Positions 16,669 through 25,631 are shown, counted from the first letter of the stretch. The stretch is DNA of 47,523 bases from JAWXUU01 sp044426085 (GCA_044426085.1 JAWXUU010000014.1:1-47523); one strand, 5' to 3'. The notes: generated from the sequence alone by a model not told the origin. A program made the numbers and translations.

Positions 16669-17400
16669 TTAAACAAACTTTTCAATTTGCACATACGTCT
16701 TGCCTTTTTTGGAAATTCCCGCTTCCCCAACAAACTTGAACTTGCCAAAACCGCGAACGGAAACCACATCGCCACACTGCAATATTTTGCTGTTGTTTTC
16801 GGTGGCTTTGCTTGAAACTGAAACTTTCAGCGTTCTGAAAAGCTCCAAAGCACTCTCGCGAGAGATGTTATAAAGCTTGCAAATCACGCTGTCCACCCGC
16901 GGTGAGGCAACGGATAGCTTCAACATTTCTGTTTTTGGGGCGAACGATTCTGGGATTTGCGTTGCAACTGCAATTTCCACCGTGTTTCTTGCCACGCTTT
17001 CGAGATTTTCGCATATGTATTTTGCAATCTTACTTTCGCAAACCACGTATGCATCCTTGCCGTCGGTGAAAATATCGCCGACCTTTTCACGCACAATGCC
17101 TAGGCTCATCACCGCACCCAAAATGTCGCGATGTGAAATTTCCACCGCAAACTTTTTTGATTTCGGACAAATATGCAATATTTTAATTGGAAATTCACCA
17201 CTACCAAAACAATCACTTCCAAATCTGAGCATCTTTCGAGATGCAAAATCACAGCCCCCAAATTCTTCTTTTTTGGCGTCGAATTTCACAAATTCCACTT
17301 CCGAAAGGCTAGATTCCGAAAGAAAGTCGGAAAACGTGTATATATTTTTTGAATAACTTTGACCCGCAAGATCCGCGAGCCGATTTTTTATTTCTGACAT
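16669..17400 (-). CDS. ylmH: YlmH-like RNA-binding protein (S4 domain)
   Basis: A 243-residue cytoplasmic protein. The middle region RDILGAVMSLGIVREKVGDI is the family hallmark, and an S4 RNA-binding domain occupies the C-terminus (SPRVDSVICKLYNISRESALELFRTLKVSVS ... GDVVSVRGFGKFKF, about 165-240). B. subtilis YlmH binds stalled 50S-peptidyl-tRNA complexes in ribosome quality control. In many Firmicutes the gene lies in the ylm cluster near division genes; here it stands alone between a tandem repeat and palindromic element copy 4. AAGGA four bases upstream supports the start. Confidence 0.85.
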   Translation of the reverse strand: MSEIKNRLADLAGQSYSKNIYTFSDFLSESSLSEVEFVKFDAKKEEFGGCDFASRKMLRFGSDCFGSGEFPIKILHICPKSKKFAVEISHRDILGAVMSLGIVREKVGDIFTDGKDAYVVCESKIAKYICENLESVARNTVEIAVATQIPESFAPKTEMLKLSVASPRVDSVICKLYNISRESALELFRTLKVSVSSKATENNSKILQCGDVVSVRGFGKFKFVGEAGISKKGKTYVQIEKFV

Positions 17401-17431
17401 AAGTTCCTTTTTGGGGGGTAGCGATGGTTAA

Positions 17432-17660
17432 TGGATACAAAATTCTGCACGGGTATTTAAGTGAAAAGTGAAAAGTGAAAAGTGAAAAGTGTGGTAAGCA
17501 CTTGCTTCGCTCGTGCACTCAATTTTTAAGTCTTTTTACATTAATAGATTTTGAAATGTTCAAGCGTTTGGATTATTGTAGCCAAATATAATTGAAATGC
17601 ATGTAGCGTAGCGAAATGCTTTACCACAATTTTTAATTTTTAATTTTCAATTTTTAATTT
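17432..17660. repeat. Composite palindromic element, copy 4
   Basis: Left arm: GGATACAAAATTCTGCAC (outer end), then four GTGAAAA heptamers instead of ATTAAAA, GTGTGGTAAG and GCACTTGC-TTC-GCTCGTGC. Right arm: GCATGTAGC-GTA-GCGAAATGC, TTTACCACAA and TTTTTAA heptamers ending on the aminopeptidase stop codon. The GAGCTC module is absent and the interior has no obvious terminator. Confidence 0.88.
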
Positions 17661-18775
17661 TACTTAAGGTTCTCTGGGTTCAAGCATTTCAAACTTTCTA
17701 GTGTAAAGATGCCGTCTTTTCTTATTAGCATGCCGTCGAAATAGATTTCGCCACCGCCGTATTCTGGGGTTTGGATGTGCACTAAATCCCAATGGATACC
17801 GCTGACGTTGCCGTTTGAAGCTTCGTCATAGCAAGCACCTGGCGTGAAGTGGATTGAACCTGCAATCTTTTCATCGAACAAGATATCAAGCATTGGGAAT
17901 GTGATAAATGGATTCACACCTATCGCAAATTCGCCGACATAGCTTGCACCTTCGTCGCGCTTGAATATGTTCATGATTTCGTCGCTTCCGTTGGCTGTCG
18001 CTTTCATGATTTTGCCGTTTTCAAATTCTAGGCGGATATTTTCATACTTCTTGCCGTCGAAAATTGATGGAGCGGAATATGATATAACACCGTTCACGGA
18101 ATCTTTCACGGGTGCTGTGTAAACTTCGCCGTCTGGTATGTTTCTTAGCCCACTGCACTTCACGGCAGGGATATCTTTTATAGAGAATGTCAAATCGGTT
18201 TTTGCGTCAACTATGCGAACTTTGTCGGTTTTGTTCATAAGTTCTACAAGCGGTGTCATCGCTTCGTCCATTTTTGAATAGTCGAGATTGCAAACGTCGA
18301 AATAGAAATCTTCAAACTTTTCTGTTGACATACCCGCCATTTGTGCAAAACTTGCCGTTGGATAGCGAAGTACCACCCATTTTGTCTTTTTCACGCGGAC
18401 GTTGTGATGCACATCGTGGAAATAAACCCCGTTATAAATCGCCATTTTCTCTTCTGAAATATCAGATAGTTCAAAGGAATTGTCACCGCCACGAATGCCG
18501 ATATAAGCGTGCATTTTTTCCATTCTCGCCTTATCCATTTCCGCCCAAAGTGCCATGTGTTCGCTGTTTGTTCCCGCAAGCATAGCATGCCTTGTTTTTG
18601 GGTCGGTGAAGTTATAAAACGGAAGACCACCCACTTCGTGAATTTGCGATACGACTTCATGAAGAAGTTCGCTGTCGGAAAAAGCCCCTTCCACAAGAAC
18701 ACATTCCCCTTTTTGAACGTCACAAGAATAACGCACTAAATTTTTTGCAAGTTGTTTAATTCTGTTGTCTTTCAT
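17660..18775 (-). CDS. M29-family metalloaminopeptidase
   Basis: A 371-residue cytosolic aminopeptidase of the AmpS/PepS/AmpT type, cutting N-terminal residues from peptides with a two-metal site. Candidate metal ligands are the glutamates in GEVYTAP (about 217) and GEFAIG (about 283), the His in SIHFTPG and the IHWD pair near 330-334. AAGGGG eight bases upstream supports the start. Slightly shorter than the roughly 410-residue classical members, but full-length end to end. The TAA stop directly abuts repeat copy 4. GT2 is 62 bp upstream and probably in the same transcript. Confidence 0.92.
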   Translation of the reverse strand: MKDNRIKQLAKNLVRYSCDVQKGECVLVEGAFSDSELLHEVVSQIHEVGGLPFYNFTDPKTRHAMLAGTNSEHMALWAEMDKARMEKMHAYIGIRGGDNSFELSDISEEKMAIYNGVYFHDVHHNVRVKKTKWVVLRYPTASFAQMAGMSTEKFEDFYFDVCNLDYSKMDEAMTPLVELMNKTDKVRIVDAKTDLTFSIKDIPAVKCSGLRNIPDGEVYTAPVKDSVNGVISYSAPSIFDGKKYENIRLEFENGKIMKATANGSDEIMNIFKRDEGASYVGEFAIGVNPFITFPMLDILFDEKIAGSIHFTPGACYDEASNGNVSGIHWDLVHIQTPEYGGGEIYFDGMLIRKDGIFTLESLKCLNPENLK

Positions 18776-18837
18776 TTTTTGTTACCCCTTTTTTTGTTGC
18801 TTATGATTTTTGGTTTATTATTGTTTCCTTTTCAAGT

Positions 18838-19779
18838 TTATTTGCCAAATCCATATTTTTCACTCACAATATAGTTTGGTCTGTTTTTTGCTTCGTCATA
18901 CAGTCTTGCTATATACATATTTTGAATGCCTTGGAAAATCAGAACTACGCTGGCTGACAGGATTGTCATGTCGCAAATCCAGAAAACTAGGCTTGGGGCA
19001 TTTCCGATTGTGCCAACGACAGCCAAAATTTCCAAAACTATTAGGGCAATCATTCCAAGACCTGACAAAATAAGGAAGAATATCCCGAATTTCATTGCGA
19101 GAAACAGCGGTTTATTGGAGTTGGAAATTATGCCGTCAGACGCAAGCTTGAGCATTTTTTTCATTGTGTATTTAGTTTCACCCGCGGCGCGTTCCATGCG
19201 AACGAATTCCACGGCAGTTGTTTTGTATCCCGCCCAACCGTTCATGCCACGAAGGTATCGGTTGTGTTCTTTCATATCCACGATTGTGTTGATAACTTTT
19301 CTATCAATCAGGCGGAAATCGCCCGCATCGCGTGGGATTTTCACATCGGCAAGTGAATCGACAATCTTATAATAAACTTTGGCCGTAACCTTTTTGAAAG
19401 CGGTTTCGCCGTGACGTTTCAAGCGTTTGCCATAAACGATTTCGTATCCTTCTTTCCACTTAGCAATCATTTCATAAATAACTTCGGGTGGGTCTTGCAA
19501 ATCGGCATCGATGATAACCGCACAATCGCCAACTGCGTGTTCCATACCGCAAGAAACTGCGTTTTGATGACCAAAATTTCGCGAAAAAGACAGAACTTTC
19601 ACAGTTTCATCAACGCTTTGGCATTCTTTCAGCAATTCTAAGCTTTTATCTTTAGAACCGTCGTTTATGAAGATTATTTCGTATTTTTCCCCACACTTTT
19701 CCATTGTTTCTTTGATTTTGGCATAACACAAATGAAAAACTTCTTCTTCGTTATATATTGGAACAATTAATGATACCAT
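18838..19779 (-). CDS. Family 2 glycosyltransferase (DPM1/GtrB-like)
   Basis: A 313-residue membrane-anchored glycosyltransferase. The N-terminal GT-A domain has PIYNEEE, the DGSKDKS strand and DADLQDPPEVI (about 91-101), the metal/NDP-sugar motif of dolichol- or undecaprenyl-phosphate glycosyltransferases. Two hydrophobic helices (about 230-260 and 265-290) follow. Family members transfer a sugar from UDP/GDP-sugar to a polyprenyl phosphate for wall or lipid glycosylation. The start has AGGAG nine bases upstream and a promoter 46-73 bp upstream. Confidence 0.9.
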   Translation of the reverse strand: MVSLIVPIYNEEEVFHLCYAKIKETMEKCGEKYEIIFINDGSKDKSLELLKECQSVDETVKVLSFSRNFGHQNAVSCGMEHAVGDCAVIIDADLQDPPEVIYEMIAKWKEGYEIVYGKRLKRHGETAFKKVTAKVYYKIVDSLADVKIPRDAGDFRLIDRKVINTIVDMKEHNRYLRGMNGWAGYKTTAVEFVRMERAAGETKYTMKKMLKLASDGIISNSNKPLFLAMKFGIFFLILSGLGMIALIVLEILAVVGTIGNAPSLVFWICDMTILSASVVLIFQGIQNMYIARLYDEAKNRPNYIVSEKYGFGK

Positions 19780-19824
19780 ATTTTTTTCTCCTGTTTTATA
19801 TTTCGCTTAAACGTATATTTATTT

Positions 19825-19852
19825 ATTATACACTCTTTTCAAAAATAATCAA
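19825..19852 (-). promoter_or_regulatory. Promoter for GT2 and M29 genes
   Basis: Minus-strand TTGATT (19847-19852), 16-bp spacer, TATAAT (19825-19830). Confidence 0.65.
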
Positions 19853-19868
19853 TACTTTTGGAAAAATT

Positions 19869-20375
19869 TTACAGCACCACTTCGAAAGCAAATCTTTCGC
19901 CTTCTGATACGTTGATTATTCCGCAATATTCAAAGCCGTGTTTTTTCAAAACAGTTTGCATTGGGATATTGTGGCGGTGGGTGTCTATTCGCATTGCCTT
20001 TGCGCCGTTTTGTTTTGCGGTTTGCATTGCGTAATCAAAAATCGCACTTCCAAGACCTTTGCCTTTCACCCCCACTGCAACGCGGTGGACAACTGCGTAT
20101 TCAAAGTCTGTTTTCCAAGCGCCATCAGCATTGAGAAAACAACCTTCAAAATAATCAGGCTCGTAGCCAACAAACATCACAAAATACCCCAAAATTTCGC
20201 CATTTTCGCAAGCGATATGCCCGTAACCATTTGCGATATCTTGCAATATCTTTTCCGTTGTTGGATAGCCATTTTGCCATTGCACAACGCCGTTTGATTT
20301 CAAAAATGCTTGAGCCGATGCGATAATTTCCATAATTTTTCCAACGTGCTCTTCTTTTGCTTTTATAAATTCCAT
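19869..20375 (-). CDS. GNAT-family N-acetyltransferase
   Basis: A 168-residue acetyltransferase. The acetyl-CoA motif A is VAVGVKGKGLGSAIFDYAM (about 95-113, GxGxG/A variant), followed by the KKHGFEYCGI motif B near the C-terminus. The N-terminal stretch AFLKSNGVVQWQNGYPT resembles a common Firmicutes GNAT subgroup. Acceptor unknown. The ribosome site is weak (AGGA at 11-12 bases), so expression may be low. It follows the M3 remnant on the same strand and may once have been its downstream neighbour. Confidence 0.88.
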   Translation of the reverse strand: MEFIKAKEEHVGKIMEIIASAQAFLKSNGVVQWQNGYPTTEKILQDIANGYGHIACENGEILGYFVMFVGYEPDYFEGCFLNADGAWKTDFEYAVVHRVAVGVKGKGLGSAIFDYAMQTAKQNGAKAMRIDTHRHNIPMQTVLKKHGFEYCGIINVSEGERFAFEVVL

Positions 20376-20413
20376 ATTTAAATTTTTCCTATTTCTTTTT
20401 TGTTTTTCCTTTT

Positions 20414-20789
20414 TTATAATGCAAGGTCATCAATACTGTCGAGATATTCGCTGACTGATTTTGCCACATTTTTTATTGTTGCTGTTTCAAACGGGCTTGC
20501 AATTCCCGCTTTCGCGAGTGCAGAAGTGAAGCAAAGTTCTCCGCAAGAACATAGTCGATATAATAAAAAGCGTTGTTGAAAACGTGTTGTTGTTTATACC
20601 ACAACGCGCCCTTTGCCATGAAGTCATCTTCTTCATATACTCTGCTTGGGAAATACTTCAATTCAATTTCTTTGAATTTTGTTTTTCGGCAGTTTCACCC
20701 ATGGCAATCCCACCAATAAGTGCCATAGCAGTTGCATTAACTTCTTCCGGTTTTGGAATATCAATTTCCAAATCAATAAATTTTGTCAT
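20414..20789 (-). pseudogene. Degraded M3-family oligoendopeptidase (PepF-like) remnant
   Basis: Three overlapping reading frames on the minus strand together give the end of an M3 peptidase. One frame gives KYFPSRVYEEDDFMAKGALW and FNNAFYYIDYVLAENFA, the conserved block that follows the active site. Another gives SALAKAGIASPFE...EYLDSIDDLAL, the family C-terminus ending at 20414. About 40-50 residues between the two blocks are missing, and the HExxH zinc motif and most of the roughly 560-residue protein are gone. A 43-codon ORF at the start (20789-20658, MTKFIDLEIDIPKPEEV...) has a good GGAGGGG site but is not recognisably M3. Confidence 0.8.
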
Positions 20790-20829
20790 ATACCCCTCCA
20801 TGATAAACATTTGCACGTTTATTGTTTAT

Positions 20830-20866
20830 TCACTACATATTAACATAGTGATAAAGTGAATGTCAA
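20830..20866 (-). promoter_or_regulatory. Promoter with palindromic operator ahead of the M3 remnant
   Basis: Minus-strand TTGACA (20861-20866), 18-bp spacer, TAATAT (20837-20842). The region 20830-20851 is an inverted repeat with arms TCACTA/TAGTGA, and an outer ATTCACT/AGTGAAT pair flanks it. Looks like an operator for a dimeric repressor not in this window. Confidence 0.55.
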
Positions 20867-20970
20867 TGGTATTTTGGGGAGAGAATGTTAATAGGGCGAC
20901 ATTGCGGGGCAGATACAAGGTTTTGCATATAAACGTCGACCGTCGACCATCAACCACTTCCCAAAAACAA

Positions 20971-21007
20971 AAAACCCCCGAACAAAAGTTCGAGGGTTTG
21001 TTTTTGT
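20971..21007 (-). terminator. lysS terminator
   Basis: AAACCCCCGAAC / GTTCGAGGGTTT (one mismatch, AAAA loop) with a T-rich tail on the minus strand, directly after lysS. Confidence 0.9.
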
Positions 21008-21013
21008 TTTTAT

Positions 21014-22522
21014 TTATTTTTCTTCTTCTTGTTTTTGGATTGCAAGTGGTTTCATTGTTGGGAACAAGAGGATATCTCTGATTGAGAAGCTGTCTGTTAG
21101 AAGCATAATCATTCTGTCGATACCAATTCCAAGACCACCAGTTGGTGGCATGCCGTATTCTAGTGCTGTAACGAAATCTTCGTCCATCATTTGCGCTTCA
21201 TCGTCACCGTTTTCACGTTCTAGCATTTGTGCTTCGAAACGTTGTTTTTGGTCGATTGGGTCGTTAAGTTCGGAATATGCATTGCCCATTTCTCTTGCTG
21301 TTATGAAAAATTCAAAACGGTAAGTCAAACGTGGGTCTTCGTTGCTTCTTTTTGTTAGTGGAGAAACTTCAACTGGGTAATCCAAAATGAATGTTGGTTG
21401 AATAAGTTTTTCTTCCACTCTTTCGTCGAACGCTTGGAAAAGCATTTTGCCCCAAGCTTCGCCATCGGCAACGTCGAAGCCTTTTGCACGCATTTCCACA
21501 ATAGCTTGCTCTGCTGAAAGTGGTGCAAAGTCGATTCCGACATATTCTTTAACGACGTCTATCATTGTGATTCTTTCGAATGGTTTTTCAAAGTCTACTT
21601 CTGTGCCTTGATAGTTGATTTTTCTTGTGCCGATAACGTTATCAAGAACGTAATTGAAGATACCTTCTGTGATATCCATCATATCGTGATAGTCCCAATA
21701 TGCAGCGTAAAGTTCCATCATTGTGAATTCTGGGTTGTGTTTCACGCTCATACCTTCGTTTCTGAACATTCTTCCGAGTTCGTAAACTCTTTCAAATCCG
21801 CCAACGATAAGGCGTTTCAAATATAGTTCCGGAGCGATTCTAAGGAACATATCGATGTTTAGTGTGTTGTGATGAGTTGTGAAAGGTCTTGCTGTTGCGC
21901 CACCTGCGATAGTGTTCAAGATTGGTGTTTCAACTTCGATAAAGTCTAGTCCATCAAGATATCTTCTGATTGCAGAAATAATTTTTGAGCGCAAAACGAA
22001 AGTTTCTTTCACTTCTGGGTTGGCAATCAAATCCACGTATCTTTGGCGATATCTGAGATCTGGGTCTTTAAGGCCGTGATACTTTTCTGGAAGTGGCAAA
22101 AGCGATTTAGAAAGCAATCCGATTTCTTCTGCGTGAATAGAAGTTTCGCCAGTTTTTGTTACGAAAACTTTACCCTTAACAAAGATGATGTCGCCGATAT
22201 CCCAAGTTTTGAACCCCTTATAGATTTCTTCGCCAACTTCGTCGCGTCTGATATACGATTGAATTCTGCCTTCGCCATCAAGTATGTGACAAAAAGCCGC
22301 CTTGCCCATGATTCTTTTAGCCATGATTCTGCCCGCGATTGCAACTTGCGTTCCAACCAATTCAGGGTTTTCCAAAATCTCTTTTGAAAGATGAGTCTTT
22401 TCAAAACGAACTTGTGCGTATGGATTTTCACCCGCTTCGCAAAGTGCTTGAAGTTTTTCTCTTCTGACTTTAAGAATTTCTGACAATTCTTCCACTGTTT
22501 GTTGTGTGTTTTGATTTTCCAT
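21014..22522 (-). CDS. lysS: Lysyl-tRNA synthetase, class II
   Basis: A 502-residue enzyme that charges tRNA-Lys. It has an N-terminal OB-fold anticodon-binding domain (about 60-165; VAIAGRIMAKRIMGKAAFCHI), class II motif 2 FRNEGMSVKHNPEFTMMELY (about 260-280) and motif 3 GLGIGIDRMIMLL near the C-terminus. Length matches the family. AAGAAGG precedes the start; greA is 47 bp upstream, a common Firmicutes pairing, and the pair appears to share the promoter before greA. Confidence 0.98.
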   Translation of the reverse strand: MENQNTQQTVEELSEILKVRREKLQALCEAGENPYAQVRFEKTHLSKEILENPELVGTQVAIAGRIMAKRIMGKAAFCHILDGEGRIQSYIRRDEVGEEIYKGFKTWDIGDIIFVKGKVFVTKTGETSIHAEEIGLLSKSLLPLPEKYHGLKDPDLRYRQRYVDLIANPEVKETFVLRSKIISAIRRYLDGLDFIEVETPILNTIAGGATARPFTTHHNTLNIDMFLRIAPELYLKRLIVGGFERVYELGRMFRNEGMSVKHNPEFTMMELYAAYWDYHDMMDITEGIFNYVLDNVIGTRKINYQGTEVDFEKPFERITMIDVVKEYVGIDFAPLSAEQAIVEMRAKGFDVADGEAWGKMLFQAFDERVEEKLIQPTFILDYPVEVSPLTKRSNEDPRLTYRFEFFITAREMGNAYSELNDPIDQKQRFEAQMLERENGDDEAQMMDEDFVTALEYGMPPTGGLGIGIDRMIMLLTDSFSIRDILLFPTMKPLAIQKQEEEK

Positions 22523-22540
22523 TTCTACCTTCTTTATGTT

Positions 22541-22556
22541 TCGGGGCTCTCCCCGA
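22541..22556 (-). promoter_or_regulatory. GC hairpin in greA-lysS intergenic region
   Basis: TCGGGG-CTCT-CCCCGA, without a T tract. It lies 18-33 bp before the lysS start and may be a processing or mRNA-stability element. Confidence 0.5.
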
Positions 22557-22569
22557 GTTGTTTTTTCAA

Positions 22570-23037
22570 TTAGTCGATGCTGATAATTTCAATTTCGATA
22601 ATGCCACCAGGTGTTTTCACAGATACAATATCGCCTTTTTTCTTGCCGATGATTGCTGCCCCGATTGGTGATTCGTTTGAAAGTTTGTTGTTGCTTGGAT
22701 CAGCTTCAGAAACACCCACGATTGTGTAGGTTTCTGTTTCTTTAAATTCTTTATCATAGATAGTGACAGTTGAACCAGGTTGAATTTTATCAGATTTTAC
22801 GTTTTCATCAATGATGACAACGTTGCGAAGTCCAGCTTCAATCTCAGCTATTCTCGCATTGATTTTACCTTGTTCTTCCTTTGCTGCGTCATATTCCGCA
22901 TTTTCAGAAAGATCGCCGAATTCTCTTGCTGTTTTAATTTGTTCAGCAATTTCCGTACGCTTATTAATCTTCAAATCATCGAGTTCTATTTTTAAAGCTT
23001 CAAGACCTTTCGCCGTCAAATATACTTCTTTTTCCAT
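22570..23037 (-). CDS. greA: Transcription elongation factor GreA
   Basis: A 155-residue factor. An N-terminal antiparallel coiled coil (about 1-75) with GDLSENAEYDAAKE at its tip supplies the acidic residues that stimulate RNA polymerase's own transcript cleavage. The C-terminal FKBP-like domain (about 80-155) contains PIGAAIIGKKKGD. GGAGG seven bases upstream supports the start, and there is a strong promoter. Upstream of lysS. Confidence 0.98.
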   Translation of the reverse strand: MEKEVYLTAKGLEALKIELDDLKINKRTEIAEQIKTAREFGDLSENAEYDAAKEEQGKINARIAEIEAGLRNVVIIDENVKSDKIQPGSTVTIYDKEFKETETYTIVGVSEADPSNNKLSNESPIGAAIIGKKKGDIVSVKTPGGIIEIEIISID

Positions 23038-23115
23038 TATAATACCTCCATAATACTACCTTATCGATAATAAAAAAATAATATTTCTCACAAGAAATAT
23101 CATTACATCCACAAG

Positions 23116-23144
23116 ATTATACACATTTTCACCACAAAAGTCAA
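23116..23144 (-). promoter_or_regulatory. greA-lysS promoter
   Basis: Minus-strand TTGACT (23139-23144), 17-bp spacer, TATAAT (23116-23121). Confidence 0.85.
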
Positions 23145-23148
23145 GCAA

Positions 23149-23198
23149 TCAACGCTTTGCGTTGAAAGTAAAAGGGAAAATAAGCTTTGCTTATTTTC
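23149..23198. repeat. Two TTT-loop palindromes at the DUF362 gene 3' end
   Basis: TCAACGC-TTT-GCGTTGA (23149-23165) and GAAAATAAGC-TTT-GCTTATTTTC (23176-23198). The second has perfect 10-bp arms and contains the DUF362 stop codon (23191-23193) in one arm. No strong T tract follows, so intrinsic termination is uncertain. Confidence 0.75.
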
Positions 23199-24339
23199 TC
23201 TTAGCCAATATTCTTGCTCCGATTGGTTTTTTTATTCTTATCACGCCGAATGGGCAAAGTTCTTGACAACAGAAACATCTTATGCACTTGCTGTAGTCGA
23301 ACACCGCTTTTCCGCTTGACATGTCGATGGCTTTTGGTGGGCAATGCTGTGCACACTTTTTGCAACCGCGACAATCTTTTTTTGATACTGTAGGATATGT
23401 TATTGTGAGTTTTTTTATGACCTTAGCGACAAGTTTTGGATATTTTTCAAACAAGTCGGCATCTGGCCTTGGGGCGGGAATGTCGAAAGATTTTTTTCTT
23501 TCTTCCACCTTTTCGCCGATAACTTGAATATTTTCAGATTCCAAAAGTCCCCTTGCAATTGCAAATTCGTTTTGTGGGAAATCTTTTGTTTCACCAATAA
23601 GGCTTGTGCCAACAAAGTCAACACTAAACGGGTTTACGCCACCGAAAATCAAATTCATTTCCTTTGGCACGCCGGCGGTTGGTCCTTCCCCTTCCATTGC
23701 CAAAACTGCGTCCACAATATGGAAATGCACTTTGTGTTTAATCGCAACGTTGATATCAAAAAGATAATCGAAAAATCTGCCTATTTCTTGAAACTCCCCA
23801 TGAACGCTGACTTTTTTCAGCCCAGGAATAACCCCAAAAAGGTTTTTCACAGCGCCTGTGTATCGCGTAAGTGTGTGGGTTTTGAGTTTCGCAAGGTTGA
23901 TAACCACATCGGCATTCAGGATTGTGTTTGTAACTTCGATTTCCTTTGTCACTTTGCCGTTTTCAACAGCGATCACCGATGAAGTGAAATCTTCGTTCAT
24001 GCTGGCATCGATATCGGCAAGTGCGTCTTCTGTTCCTGTGATTTTATAAACCTTGCCCATGTGCGCTTTGTTATAAAGTCCACCGCTGGAATCACCCGCA
24101 GTGACAACCGCACCACATTCAAGGCACATCTTCGCAACAACGCGAGTTATCATGGGATGAGTTGTGACAGCGCGGTCTGGTTCTTTCCCGTGAACAAAGT
24201 TGCATTTCAAATAAACCTTATCACCCGCTTTCACCACCGCAGATATTCCGCCAAAAGGGGCAAAAACACCTTCGATTGCACGCTTCACATTCTCTTCGGA
24301 ATAATCATTGCAATTTTGCAAACTTACTATATTTTCCAT
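23191..24339 (-). CDS. DUF362-domain protein with C-terminal 2[4Fe-4S] ferredoxin domain
   Basis: A 382-residue protein. The DUF362 domain (about 5-300) includes GDSSGG, NLAKLKTHTLTRYTGAVKNLFGVIPG and DAVLAMEGEGPTAG, all typical of the family. The C-terminus has two cluster motifs, CRGCKKCAQHCP and CIRCFCCQELCP (about 320-365), so it probably carries electrons. The biological role of the DUF362/ferredoxin fusion is not established; it is common in anaerobes. AAAGGA seven bases upstream supports the start. The stop codon lies inside a small-loop palindrome. Confidence 0.9.
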   Translation of the reverse strand: MENIVSLQNCNDYSEENVKRAIEGVFAPFGGISAVVKAGDKVYLKCNFVHGKEPDRAVTTHPMITRVVAKMCLECGAVVTAGDSSGGLYNKAHMGKVYKITGTEDALADIDASMNEDFTSSVIAVENGKVTKEIEVTNTILNADVVINLAKLKTHTLTRYTGAVKNLFGVIPGLKKVSVHGEFQEIGRFFDYLFDINVAIKHKVHFHIVDAVLAMEGEGPTAGVPKEMNLIFGGVNPFSVDFVGTSLIGETKDFPQNEFAIARGLLESENIQVIGEKVEERKKSFDIPAPRPDADLFEKYPKLVAKVIKKLTITYPTVSKKDCRGCKKCAQHCPPKAIDMSSGKAVFDYSKCIRCFCCQELCPFGVIRIKKPIGARILAKRK

Positions 24340-24415
24340 TTATATATCCTTTAGGGCATTTTGAAAACACCCTTTAAAAAATTTTCTTTTATTTCTTATC
24401 AAGAAGCCACATTTA

Positions 24416-25594
24416 TTATGCTTTAATTTCACAAATAAATTCTTCAATTCTTGAAATTGCCACTTTCAAGCTGTCCATAGAATAGGCATAGCTTATGCGA
24501 ATGTTATATTCCCCCGACTTTCCAAATGCAGAGCCCGGCACAACCGCGAGTTTTTTTGCGAGCAAGAGTTTTTCGCAGAACTCTTCACCCGTCATGCCAA
24601 ATTTTTCCACCGATGGGAAGATATAAAACGCACCTTCTGGCAAGAACACATCAAAACCTAGCCTTGTGAATTCTGAAAAGAGATATTTCCGCCTTTTATC
24701 ATATTCGTCACGCATAAGTTCCACCGATGCAAAATCATCTTCAAAACCAGAAACAAGGGCGTAATCGGCGGCGTATTGGCTAGCACTTGAAGCGCACATG
24801 ATTGTGTATTGATGGATTTTCAAGCACTGTTCAAGCAAGATTTTCGGGCATGCAATAAAACCGATTCTCCAACCTGTCATGGCGAACGCTTTTGAAAAGC
24901 CGTTCAGATGAACACTTCGTTCTTTCATGCCTTCAACACTGCAGATTGAAAAGTGCTTTTTGCCATATGTCAGTTCGGCATAAATTTCGTCGGATATGCA
25001 AAGCAAATCGTTATCAATACAAACCTTTGCAATGCTTTCCGCTTCCGCCTTTTCCAAAATGCCACCCGTTGGGTTGTTTGGATATGGCAAAACAATAGCT
25101 TTTGTGCGGTTTGTTATCAATTTTTCAACATCGCACGCTTGAACCTTGAAAGAATGCTTTTCATAGCAAGGCACAGCAACGGCAACACCACCGCAAAGCT
25201 GAATCACTGGCGCATAAGAAACATAGCTTGGCTCGCAAACCAAAACTTCGTCGCCTTCGTCAATTATTGCACGAAGAATAATATCTATACCTTCACTTGC
25301 GCCAACTGTCACGAAAACTTCCGACGCATCGTATGACAAATCAAGCCTTTCAAAAAGGTATCGCGAGATATTTTCGCGAAGGGAATCAAGCCCGCTGTTG
25401 GAAGTGTATTGCGTGCGCCCTTTTTGTATTGACGAAATGCCCGCTTGGCGAATTTCAAATGGCGTGATAAAATCTGGCTCGCCCACACCAAGCGAAATAA
25501 CTCCGTCCATTGTTTTTGCAACATCAAAAAACTTTCTGATGCCGGATGGCTTTATTGTTTCCACCCGCTTGCTTATAAATTTGCTGTAGTCCAA
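24416..25594 (-). CDS. Class I/II pyridoxal-phosphate aminotransferase
   Basis: A 392-residue fold-type I aminotransferase. ISLGVGEPDF lies near the N-terminus, PNNPTGG at about 175, and the PLP lysine is in NGFSKAFAMTGWRIGF (about 230-245). FNIRISYAYS-type C-terminal arginine motif (YNIRISYAYS) binds the substrate carboxylate. The starting codon is TTG (25592-25594), preceded by GGGAGAG. An out-of-frame ATG at 25606-25608 next to that site could give a competing 11-codon ORF. Substrate may be aspartate, alanine or an aromatic acid; it is not decided by sequence. Confidence 0.92.
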   Translation of the reverse strand: MDYSKFISKRVETIKPSGIRKFFDVAKTMDGVISLGVGEPDFITPFEIRQAGISSIQKGRTQYTSNSGLDSLRENISRYLFERLDLSYDASEVFVTVGASEGIDIILRAIIDEGDEVLVCEPSYVSYAPVIQLCGGVAVAVPCYEKHSFKVQACDVEKLITNRTKAIVLPYPNNPTGGILEKAEAESIAKVCIDNDLLCISDEIYAELTYGKKHFSICSVEGMKERSVHLNGFSKAFAMTGWRIGFIACPKILLEQCLKIHQYTIMCASSASQYAADYALVSGFEDDFASVELMRDEYDKRRKYLFSEFTRLGFDVFLPEGAFYIFPSVEKFGMTGEEFCEKLLLAKKLAVVPGSAFGKSGEYNIRISYAYSMDSLKVAISRIEEFICEIKA

Positions 25595-25606
25595 TTTTTC
25601 TCTCCC

Positions 25607-25631
25607 ATTGCGGTGAAAGTTTCACTGCAAT
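25607..25631. promoter_or_regulatory. 25-bp palindrome next to the aminotransferase ribosome site
   Basis: Arms ATTGCGGTGAAA and TTTCACTGCAAT around one central base, with one mismatch. It ends against the ribosome site of the TTG-start gene. Could be an operator or a 5'-UTR hairpin. Confidence 0.55.

Noticed and set aside
20925..20946. Tandem GTCGAC palindromes as a regulatory site
   Set aside because: Only two overlapping hexamers in the lysS downstream region, with no promoter attached; chance is enough.
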